In this document: piece after piece, positions 33,170-45,100 of the stretch
Layout: each line of letters opens with the position of its first letter
Numbering within the stretch: position 1 is the first letter of the stretch
Origin: Heligmosomoides polygyrus polygyrus
Lineage: Eukaryota; Nematoda; Chromadorea; Rhabditida; Heligmosomidae
Length of the DNA stretch: 64,000 nucleotides
Direction: 5' to 3'
Assembly (NCBI GenBank): GCA_947396885.1
Contig: OX377202.1
Coordinates: forward strand, 1,488,001 to 1,552,000
Position numbers and translations under genes: made by a program
Notes under the pieces: model-generated
What the model was told of the DNA's origin: nothing
Databases searched by the model: none
What the model saw: the letters and a program-made list of their open reading frames with translations, nothing else

Positions 33170-36100
33170 ATGGGTGAGGGCGATGCTCCTTCTCCGGCTG
33201 TGACGCCTCCAGCTCAAGCGTCGGCCACAGCAGGTATGCATTCCTTACTCTCCTCTCTTCGTCGAATGTTGAGGTCTCGCAGCCCGTGTTGTCACAGATT
33301 AAAGCATGGAGGGTGGCATAACATATGGAATGTGGACGGATGCTGTGTTAGGCGAAGTGCAAAGGCATTCAGAAACAGTTGGGTGTTTCGTCGGTCTTTT
33401 TGCTGTATGTGGCAAATTTGCCCAAAGGCTAGAATGTCGGCGGCTGTTCTAATGGAATGAAAACTGAGCTAGCGGCTCGACGTTCCTACTTTCCCTAATG
33501 GCTAGAGAGGTTCGTTAGAGATCGTTAGAAGCTCATTTCGCTTCAAATTGTTCCATTCCCCTTCGCTTCCTATGAGAGGATGCCGGCCGGGAAGGCTTAG
33601 TACAGTAGAATTTGGCACATCTTCTTGTATTCGCCGTTGTGACCTTTTACATTGCTAGCTTAAACGCGTAGGCATCTGATTAAGGACTCCAAATGAATTA
33701 GATATGGCTGTATTGGAGTAAAGAGGGGTGCAATCTATTTGATAAGCATCTGTGGAAATGTGATAGTAGGCGTGTATACCAGTAGCGATTGTTGTTTCGT
33801 TTTGTCTTCATTCTTTCACGTTTATCTATATTGAACGTCAATAAATAAATACGTCATAGGGTGTATAACCTATTCAAGGCGCTCCGGACAAAAAAAAACA
33901 TCAGATTTTGGTCAAAGTGTACAAAATCTATGTAGTCTGGTTCTTCTGAAGGAAGGTGCTGTTGTTTTCTCTCCTAATAAAAGAAATTCATACATCTTAT
34001 TTATTTATTTATTTATTTATTTATTCATGACGTGAGCTAAGGCCACACGTGAAAATACAATGTTAGAATAAAAACGCATAAACTCAATTAAAAACAAACG
34101 AATACAACCGAAGGCACTCATTGCATACGCAAAAGCAGCTTCTTGAAACCGTGCAAGGATAGACCTAAGACTTCCTCGGGCTCGTGATTTCGCCACCATT
34201 ATTATTGAGAGTGTTCAGAATAATTTCAATCGCAAGGTTCTTATCCGCTGTTCAGGTCTAGGTTACCGTTCATTTCCAATGAAGAAGAAAAAAGCAACAT
34301 TTTGGACTGCCTAGTCTGCAAAGTAGGAGAGCTAGAAATGATCTTCTGATGGTTTTTGAAGTGGTTACAGGTAGAACTGAGCTAAATTCAAGTGATATTT
34401 ACCACTTAGCGTCTTCTAAAGCTAGAGGAGCAAGTGATAAACTGAGGGTTACAGCTACTAGGTCACAAGTTCGTCATAAATACAGTCTCATAAGAGTGCT
34501 CCCGCCATTCAACAGGCTGCTAAATGCTAAATGCGAACATTCTCTCTCTACCGCTTTCGCCGTTAACAAACTGATTTCGTTGTTTTGACACAGTTGCTTA
34601 AACCTGGAGCGGCTGGTAGAGAGGCTATATGTTGTTACAAGATGTTTTGTTGCGATCAAAACTCTTGCGCTAGGCGGGACTCGAACCTGTATCTTCTGCT
34701 TTCCGGGCAGCGATGTGTAAGGCGAACATCGCTGCCCGGAATGCAGAAGATGCGGTTCGAGTCCCTCCTGGCGCAAGAGTTTTGATCGCAACAAAACATC
34801 CTGTAACAACATATGATTCCGTTGCGTGGATTCTTAGGAGTTTCCTAATGAAATCGTTCCTTATTTGCAGTTCAATTTCCACGTTTCCATACTACTATGT
34901 TGTGTTTCTGTTGAAGTTTTATGGTGTTTTGCTTCACGTCTAGATGTGGGCAAGACATGCGCCTCCAAGAAAATAGATAAATGATTGTGCGGAAATGATT
35001 GTGCGCGTGCGTTTCAGAAGTACGTATCCACTTCAAAATTTGTCCATATCTCGTTTCGCGTTCATTTCTTCAGGCTTTCCGTCTCACACGAGAATCAGAC
35101 GTTTTTGAAGAAAATTTGTTGAAAATTGGCGTTTCAAAAGTATGTATCCACTTGTGAAAAACAAGCTTTTTACTAAATTCGAAAGTTGATCGGACCACCA
35201 TTATTTCTTATAGCATTATGCATCGTACTATTCATTCTACTGACAAGGTTCTGGATCATTTTGCCTTTGCTGGTATCTCAGGTAATCAAAATTGCCACCA
35301 CGTCATTGAACTGTCGGTTATTCGCGTAGCTCGTTGAACCACAATCCCCCCACATGTTCTGTATTGGGCTGCTATCAGGAGAACAGGCTGTGAAGTCCGT
35401 TACTTGAATGTTGTGGTGGTGGAGCCAATCCTTGGTCGACCTGGACACATGGACCGCAGCGGTGCCCTGTTTCAGAACATGTGTCTAACGTCTTCTGCCT
35501 CTTGACACTCCAGACTGACCATGCGACACAACGGAACACAACGGAAGACTAAGCTTCAGCATTCCGCTGCTGTAGAAGCCGGCTGCTGTCACTAGTGAAC
35601 CGTCTCCAAAGTTGCGACGACAGAGGCTTCTCGTAGGTCTCTCTAGTTATGTCGGTATCCATCGGGGACACCCAAGTTACGTTTTTTTCATCTTTACCTA
35701 CCCTTTACCAACAGAGGAAATTCTAATCTAGATGTTCGCGACATACAGACATCACTGGAGAGACCTGCGAGAAGTCCCCGTCCTCGAAACTTTGGAGGTG
35801 GTTCATTACTGACAGTGACCGGCTTCTGTAACAGCAGAATGCTGAAGCTTAGTCTTCAGTTGTGTCCCGAGGAGGTGCCGACGGGCGTGCGCACCCTATA
35901 CCAGGTTTCTGGTCTTTCTTTTTCTTCGGGATTTTTCGCCCAGGCCAACCAAACCTTCGATCCCTCTGGCGTTGGTGAATTGGTGCCACACTTGTCTGGG
36001 AAAGATAGAGCGCTGACTTCTTCATCAGCTGGCCACCGCAAATCACTGTAAGGCCAAATATGGATTCAGATCGCCTCCACGATATGCCGTAGAAGTAGAA

Positions 36101-39100
36101 AGCGCGGTGCATCCCAGAAAGGATTGAGTAACGCCGTCCTTTATGCGTATCCTTTAATGCGTTTTTCAGCTAGAAATTTCTTCGCCGATCCTCCAAGCTC
36201 GTCAGCGAATCCACAAAGATACTGGTATAACCACCTCGTAAGATATGCCTATCCTCACCTGGCGCCGCTTATTCCAAAATACTTTTGCCCGCCACCTGGA
36301 ACAGTCGAAACGGAGAGAATGTTTGCGGCTGCTGGACTATTTCAAACGATTTTAGAAAAACGCTAATGACAAAAATTAGGAAAACTACTTTTCCTGATTT
36401 CCTGAACGTTAATACGCTGACGCCGTGTCACACCTTTTCGGCGGGACCGTGTGATACAATGCGTGTCACGGTCTGACGTTGCAAAAAATGGATTGGTTCC
36501 ACGCATCGGGCAGGGAGGAACTTCGGGTTCTGCCTGATCTCACATTTTGAGGGGCCTTGTCGGTGAATAACTTTAATGATAATTCCACAACTATTCTTAT
36601 TTTACCCCTGTAGATAATTTGTTGCTGAAGCCTTTTTTATTTTTCTATGTTTGTTGATGTTGAATAGTTTATTTCTCATTGCAGTGTTACACTCCATTCC
36701 TTGAACTTTATCTGTTGACCTCTTGAAGTTGAATTGTATAAGGTTTTACTTGATTTTTTTCACAGTAACCAATGGTTTGCAGCAATCTGTATTTTTAAAC
36801 GAAATTTAACGATTTACCGGAAATTTAACGAAAAAATTTTTCCGTTAAAAATGTAACGCACAAAATTTTGTGTGCACCCCTGATAGGTATATCAAATTTA
36901 CACAAATCGAGCCAGAGGATTAAAATAATAGAAAATTATTGGATGTGTTTTTTTCTGTGGCTGCCGAACAACAAGGGTAAATAAACGTCAGAAAAAACCG
37001 CTTTCATTGAGGGGTGCTTCAAGTTTATTTTTTGTTTGGCTTCGTAGGAGTCAAATGCAATCAAAGGTTTTCCCAATCGTAGCCATTTCTTCTATGCTGT
37101 TCAATATTTGTTTTAATATTTTTATTTTCAGGGGAGTCAGCTGTCCGGTTCGTCGATCCGGTCGATCGGTACGCTGCCCTCATTGTTAGGGTAAGCGTGT
37201 TTTTGCTAGCGTAACACTTTTTCTCGAATTTTCGATTTCATCTGTTGATGAGCTATGGATGTCCATGACGACTGTGTTAAGGGTTCAATTGTCGGAGTCG
37301 GCCTGATCGGTGTTGGTCTGTTTCTACGCAGTTCTAGATTGGTGAGTTACGAAAAGCGATGTTTTTCCGTGTCTAATAGGCTTTTATTTACTGTTCGTAC
37401 GCCGTGTTATGAAGGAGTTACTCGTGTGCTACGTTTTCTTTCCAAACAAAAAAAGAAGGAAGGAAAGTATGGTTGTTTTGCACTTCTGTTCAGAATTGCG
37501 ATCACGAAATTCAAGCAGGCAATCGATTTTTTAGAGTTCAACGTCTCCCATTGTTTGTCTTTCTCTGATTGTTTACATTTAGTTCGCGAGATTCGAACAT
37601 GTGGCTCAAATACCGAAAGAGTTCATCCGGAAGGAACTCGTACTGAAAGGCACAGTTCGTGAGGTTGGTACGCTTGTTCGTTTCTGAAGCGTTAAGAACC
37701 GTGAGAGGGGCATCATTTTTACTAAGTTAAGCTGTATCTGGGAAAGTTTAGACTTTAAAAACGAATTTTCTTCACTTTTAGGTACAGTTGTAGTGAAATC
37801 CTTGTCAAAGCATTCTGAATTTGCCAAAATAGATTAAGTATTGCACCAAAATTTGTATGTTGAAATAAATTTGTTGGCAGACACGCGTGGTCCACCTAAT
37901 TTATGCTGTTAAGGTGCTACCCACAGGAGAGCTACGTGTAGAGCATGTGCCCATAGTGAAGGTTCCGTCACTTTTCCGAAAGAAGCCGGCGAAGGTTAGT
38001 GCCTAGCTCCTTTAAAATTTATATTCAATTTGTGGTACTCCTTTGATGTAAGTTGGCGTTACTCTTCTCTATGATTTATAGGGCCTACTGACTCTTCGAC
38101 TCGCGGGCGTCGACATGTCTGAAGCTGGACAGCAGTTCATCTCGAAGGACCTGCGACTGAAAAATAAGCCCATCACGTTCACTGTCATAAAGGTTAGTGT
38201 GCAGGATTGCAGGACATTCTAGTTTTTCCTTGTCACTGCAAAAAGCGAAACAATCTGTTGTTTTCAGAGCAGCGAGGGTTCGCCGGACTGCATGGACGCC
38301 GACATAACCGTCAAAAATGTGAGCATTCCGTAGCCATTTTCTACTATTTTGGTTTTTAATGTTTCTGGATTGATCGTAATTAGGAGGACCAATCCCAAAG
38401 AGCCCATGATCACATCAGAACTTTACCTGAATTGCTCCGAAGGCCCTCAAATAATCAGGTAAAAACTGAAGTGTTGCAGAAGTAGCCGTTATCACTTCCA
38501 GTCTGGGATTTGCCGTTCAGTTAAGTGGCGTTGAGACGATAAAGGAGCTGATATTCCCACATAGAAGACAAGTAGCCGTCCCAACAAGCGGGAGAGGGCT
38601 TTATTGTGGCTTCGTGGGAGACACTACAGTGCTTCTCTCGTCCAGTGGTGGTCTATTCTCCACATGATGTGAAGTGCTGCCCGTGGATATTTTGCCTTGG
38701 ACACGCATCCCGCAATCCCACACATCCATCTTGTGAGAGTTGCAAAGTTCGGCTTGGTATTGGCATCGTCGGCTGAACTTCAGAAAAAAACGTTGAAATA
38801 AGGCAAAGGGGTGCCGCATGTCCCTGTAGGAAGCGTTTCTAGCTGTCGGAAGCATCGGACCGCGAGAACTCGTCCAATTTCGTCGCGCACCGTGCGCGGC
38901 GCCAGGGGGTTCGCGCGGCGTTGGAGTTATGTCTGCCCCCGGTGTGCTATTAGGGTGATGCGTCCAATATGTGCGACCTTTCCAGCTCCATTTTCTGGTT
39001 TTCGCGGTGTTTTCCGGATTTATCTGTTGACTGAACAACGAAGTTCATTATGTGGACCAAATGCGTTTTCAAATTGACCACCATGCCCTGTAGAAATGGA

Positions 39101-42100
39101 ATGCCTGGCCTATCTGATATTTAATGGGTTAGCTAACTCTGTCGTTTACTATTTTATTTTGCGTTTCTAATGAATGAAGAACTTGAAGACTGAAAACTGA
39201 TTAGAAAAGTGTCTCAGGCGTATGTCTAAACGGCGGAAAGGAACACCGCTGAGACGATATTCACGCTTCAAATATTAGGCTGTCGCAGAATTAATCGCCG
39301 AAACGGACAGCTTAAACACAACTTTATTAATCGGTCCATTGTGCAGAGTCCTTGAACTTGGCAAATTAGGAAGGCTGAAAATTCAACATGGGATAGCACA
39401 TTCTCAAAGCGCAATAGTTTCCAAACATCGAATGCAAAAAAGCAAAAATATTGCTTCATAAGCGCAGAATCTGGAGCTCGATTCCCTGCCTTACAGTGTT
39501 TTTGCTTCTTTTCTGCCTATTCGACATTTGAAGGGATTGCGTTTTCGTGACTGTGTGATTCCGCAGCCAACTTACCAGATATTTATTTATTTCATGCACT
39601 ACACGTGCGCCCAAACATGGATGACGGAAAATACAAAGTTAAGCATGATAACATCTAAAACGTAAAAACACAAAACAGAGAAGCTAGCGTAAGACGAGCG
39701 ATAGGAAATGAACAGCCACTGCAGTATGAGACAAAAAAATTGATAACTTCATCATCCATTTTCTTCTATCCAGTCAGCTATTGGCCAAACCAGCTCCAAT
39801 AAGCCCACTAATCCTGTATTTTAGTCAATCTAGTCGATTGAATTACAGCCAGCAGTGAAAGAGTGAATATAGAAATTGAGCATTGGAAGGGTCAAATACA
39901 GACTTCCACGCCAGGGTGCTCCAGCGCAACTGACAATGTCATTCCAGCGCGGGTGTATGGTAGCACCTCTTTAAGCTAAATACGCACGTTGGGCACTGGC
40001 CCTGGGGAAGCTGCTGCATTGGATAAAAGGAGTAAGAAAGAATACTTCGTTTCACAAAGCACTGCTTGCCAGAGGACCTTTGAACACTAACCTCGTGTGT
40101 CATTTACGGGCCCGAGATAACGGCTTAGCCAGACACTATAGGTAGAAGTTGTAACCTGGCTGGATAGGAAAAAAGGAAATAAGAACTCAAAGGTAGCAGG
40201 GGCTGCAGTGGAGGAACAGGAGAATAAGGCAATAGAGGGTGTTAGCTAAGGAAAGCGATCTCGTCAACATATTCGAAGGAATTTCCAGCTATGTCAGTAG
40301 GAAATGGTCTGATTAAAAGTGATCTAGAAGTGCACAACCTACTGCAACGCAACATCATCAATTCCAAGTAATTGGAAAAGATCTACATTATTCAGCTTCC
40401 TCTTAAAAGTAGTACTCGAGTCGTCGGCCATGAGGTCAAAAGATAGTTGTTGGAGCCATCTTGCGCCACGATTGAAGACGATGTTATGCAAGGCAGGATA
40501 TCTCCAATGATGTATCCTGGGATAATGTAGATTAAAAGACAACCGCCTCATACCACATGGGCGAAAGACCCAAAACTTACATGACCTAAGGGCCTGTTCA
40601 TACTTCGCGACGGCAGAGACAAGAGCGACGAGAACGCATCGCGCGGAAGTATGATGGGCGACTGGAGCGACAGTGCCGGCGCTCGAGTATGATCACTTTT
40701 CGGCGGCGCGCGGTCGGTTTTAATCGATATGCATGTTTTGCACGGGCGACGAGTCGCTCTTGTCGCGATGTACGAACAGGCCCTAATTCGGTAGGTTCTA
40801 GCACTTTGCAAAGTGGAGCTTACCTTTCTATCACTGAAGGGTGGAGATTCTCTCTGTGGTATCTATTTTCATTGTTCAGACATACACCTCAGACCTTCCC
40901 TGGTTAGGAAATTGTTTACTGAATTTTATTAATCAAAGTCAGAGTGACGTTTAAGAAAAAGTCAGTTAGTTTAAGAAGCTTTACTGAAACTTGCGTTAAA
41001 TAACCCCAGCTTGCAATTGTTTCACGTAGTTAGCCGTGATTGGTGCACGTTTGCTTAAGTGATCGATCCTCGATGACCTTCCCGTTATAAACTCAGTGAT
41101 GATTTTATGGCTTGGTAGGAACGAGAGAAAGGGCTGACACCCCACGAATTCTAACATCTTCATCGATTTCAGAATACGTTCTCGCGCACGAATTTAAATA
41201 TCGAAGTGGTGCGCCGTGGGTACGCTCGCGTTCCACAACCGGAGTCGCATCGTCACCTGAAGGCGCTGCAGTCAATTCCGGCGTATTCAAGACTCGTGAA
41301 CCGACTTCTGATGAGCGAAAAGGTGGGGGACCTTTCTGGCTTCGTTTATTGTTTCAAATTTAGTTATCTTCAAAGCGCACTCATTGCTTTACCGCTTTTT
41401 TATTCTGTTGCACTCACTCTATTTAAGAATTTCGGATATATTCTACTCGGGGGAGGGGGAGGGAGTCCACAGAATACCAAGCGGCTCCTAGAGAACACGA
41501 TACTCCCTAAAAGAAACAAAAAGCGAAAGAAGAAACAAAAGAAAATTAAATCGCTGCGGTTTTACAACCGTCTCGGCGGGCATGGAGCGACGCAATGGAG
41601 ACATGTCACATGCTGACCACTGCCTGACATGTCATGACCAGGATCTAACATGGTGAGGACGGCGCGTAAAGTCGCATGCCGCGTGCTGACCGCCGCTTGA
41701 CATGTTATAAACAGGATTTAACATGGTGGAGAAGGCACATAAAATTGTTTGCTTACAACCACGGCGAAAACAAATGTGGTTTTTTCGTTGTTTTTTTTTC
41801 TCAGTGAATTTTTCTAGTTTAGGTCGTCTTGTTCCGTAGGAGCCGCTCGGTAAGTCTCGAGTCAATTTGTTACATAATTTTTAATTCTGTGCCCCTCTCC
41901 GACTAGGATAGATCCAGAATTTCTTGTATGATGACGAGGAGAAGGAATTGTGATCAACTGTTGACTTCACTCGTCAATCAACCTTTGGACCTGCTGTATT
42001 GCGGTTTCTGATAGGATTTTAGGAACGAACGCACTTTTTTGTGGACAGCTTAGGAATTAGAAAAAAGCAAAAATTTTAGGGAAAAGGGCAACTTTGATTA

Positions 42101-45100
42101 TCTATTAGGTGTTGATTGTTGTAAGAGCCGTCCTTATCCCTCTCCTTATATTGAAGTTTATTTCTTTCCCGAAAACGTCTTCTGGAGATTCACTTCTAAG
42201 AGAAGCTGCTGAAACTTTATTCTACGTTTATATCCTTTTAATATTTTCTGCCTTTCTTACACCTATGATACTCAACGTTATGAAGATATAAAAGTTTGTG
42301 ATGACCGAGCAGAGACTGAAAGGTTGCTGGACGTTTACAACTCTGAGGGTTATGCAGGCGCTAAAGTCTAACAAAATATCCACCAAGTTCCCAAAATTCA
42401 GAATGAGATCTCTTGTATTCGAGAATCAGTTGTCCTGCTTACAGCAGTGCGCTGCAAAGCTGAGCGTCATTATCCCCTAGAATAGGATCTGTAGCCGCTT
42501 TTCCCAGATCATCGCTTAGAGACGGTAAAATCCCGTGTTTTGTAATCGGTCACAGTTTCTGATTACTGTAACGTGACCAACAGCGCATGTTGCTCCTGTT
42601 CTCCTATTTGTTTCATTTTTTTCGCTTTCATATTTGTTCAGCAGCTTCTGTGTAGGTTTTGTTCTCAGCTTTTATCTTCTTGTTTATACAGTCCCCTCTC
42701 GTTATAACGCCTCCGGATAAGACGCGACTCTCGATATGAGGTAGATTTTCTCTGGTCCCTTCAAACGCGTTGTTACGTGAGGGGACTGTATTTATTATGC
42801 CCAATAGCCAATAAGTCAACAAAGGATAAAGGATAAAGGACGGCGTTACTCAATCCCTTCTGGGATGCGCCAGCGCATTCTACTTCTACGGGATGTCGTG
42901 GAGGCGACATGAATGCGTATTTGGCCATACAATGACTTGCGGTGGCCAGCCGATGAACAAGTCAGCGCTTTATCCTTCCCAGACGAGTCTGGTACCAATT
43001 CACCGCCCCCGGAGGGATGGAAGGCTTGGTTGGCCTGGGCGGGAAGTCCGAACCAGGAACCTGGTATCGGGTGCACGCGGCAGTCGCGCCTCCTCCGACT
43101 GCGCTCCACGCGCCCAAGTCAACAAAACAAACAAGAAATATCTACGATTGCCATGAAGTTAAGTCTGAAAAAGAAAGAGGAATTAATGCAGATACTGATA
43201 TTTGTTCTGCCAAAGAGTAGTCCAATATGTACCAGGCTGTCCAATAATTCTTGCCCGAAAATTTCACCATTTTTTACTTTTTTCAACTTTATTGAAAAAC
43301 AAGTCTAATCAACTATATACTCACCACAGTTATCCACAACAGTGGCCCATCGATTGGACAGGTCGCCGATGCTCCTCGCCCAGAACTCCGGGGCTGCGAC
43401 TCGAAGAAGTCCGCGATGTCGGATTTGAGGTTGTCGTAGTTGGTGAATTTTCTTCCGGCCAAATGGTGCTTCAGCGGGCGGAACAAGTGGTAGTCGGAGG
43501 GGGCGAGGTCCGGGGAATACGGCGGATGGGCGACCGTCTCCCAGCCGAGCGTCGCCAACTTCTGCTGGGTCTCCTTCGCCACGTGGGGGCGCGCGTTGTC
43601 GTGCAGCAGGTGGACCAGGCCCGTCGGGGACGCTTTTCTCGGATGGCGGCGGCTACTTTCTCGAGCTGATCGGTGTAGATGGAGGCGGTGACCGTCCTGC
43701 CTTGCGCGAGCAGCTCGAAGTACAGCATGCCCTTGGCGTCCGACCAGCAGCAGAGCATGACCTTCAGCGGGTGTTCCCTGTCCTCTAGGCTGCCGCTCTC
43801 GAAACGATTGAACCAGCGCCTGACTGTGCGTTGGGACGCTGCATCCTCCCTGCACGCTCTGCAGATGTTGGCGACCGCGGTGCCCGTGTCGTGGCCCAGC
43901 AGCCACTCGTAGTACACGAACGTACGAATTCGACCTTGGTCCATTTTAGCTTGTACTGGTAGCTAAACGCGTCGACTGCGCCTTGTATACCCCTAGCGTG
44001 GAACTCTGGAGAAGCTTCTAGAAGGTTTTTACACTTGCCTGATATTGTAACACTTCTAAGGAAAATTATAGAATTTTGAAAATTTTCGGACAGGAATTAT
44101 TGGACAGCCTGGTATACATCCTATGGAGGGAGCATCGCTCGAAAAACGAAACAAATGTAAACAGTGTGGGTTCTCTCGGCTAGGAAATTGCAGGCAAAGG
44201 CCCCCTCAAAGGCCAGTTCAGGGTACTCTCTTTGTAAACCGGTTTGCTTTACGTTTTGTCGCCGTCCTCAAAAAGTCACAATGGGGTGCCTCTCACCCAC
44301 TAGGATAGATCCACCTAGTATTTGTTTACTATAATAAGTGTATAATAAAGGATAAATGAAGGATAAAGGACGGCGTTACTCAATCCCTTTTGGGATGCGC
44401 CATGCATTCTACTTCTACGGGATATCGTGGAGGCGAGTTGAATGCGTTTTGGCCATACAATGACTTGCGGTGGCCAGCCGATGAACAAGTCAGCGCTCTA
44501 TCCTTCCCAGACAAGTCTGGTACCAATTCACCGCCCCCGGAGGGATGGAAGGCTTGGTTGGCCTGGGCGAGAAATCCGAACCAGGAACCTGGTAACGGGT
44601 GCACGCGAAAGTCGGCGCCTACTCCGACTGCGCTACACGCGCCCGTTTACTGTAATAAAAGGAAATAATTTGTAAAAGATCGAAAAAAGTAAAACAAACA
44701 TAAGGCTGCATAAAAAAATCTTGCTGTAACGACATCTTGCTTTCACTAGGTCTACGACTTTCTAAGCACATGAGCCTTTCTTCTATTAGCCATCTCCTGG
44801 GGCCGTATGCTATTCTCGCCCGACTCGGGGACGGTGCCCGGCGCGAAAAATCGATGGCGCATGATTTGCATACCGGGGATGTGGGCGGAGACCGCCTCGG
44901 AGAGAATAGCATACGTCCCCTGAATGCTCGTTGATGGTTTTAGAATGTAATGAATCAAAATGCAAAAATGCAATCAATATACATTAATACAATAAAAAAC
45001 CGATTGGAAGCCTATGGATTACTTACTACCTTGGAATAGGTTTCTTAGTGCTCCTCTCGGATGAAATATTCCGGATTAAATTCGAAACTCTATCCCCCCA

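Noticed and set aside
19650..37190. Joining the acidic gene to C3orf33 exon 2 (phase 1 fits)
   Set aside because: C3orf33 has its own phase-1 first exon with ATG at 33170 and an N-terminus of the right length; SPRYD7 lies between on the other strand. Kept only as a remote alternative.
37255..37662. 135-codon ORF starting MDVHDDCVKG as a separate gene
   Set aside because: Its first part contains C3orf33 exon 3 and it then reads through an intron; the spliced model fits the family better.
42109..42291. 60-codon ORF with two hydrophobic stretches
   Set aside because: Isolated within a C3orf33 intron, AT-rich composition gives Leu/Ile/Phe codons by chance; no homology recognised.
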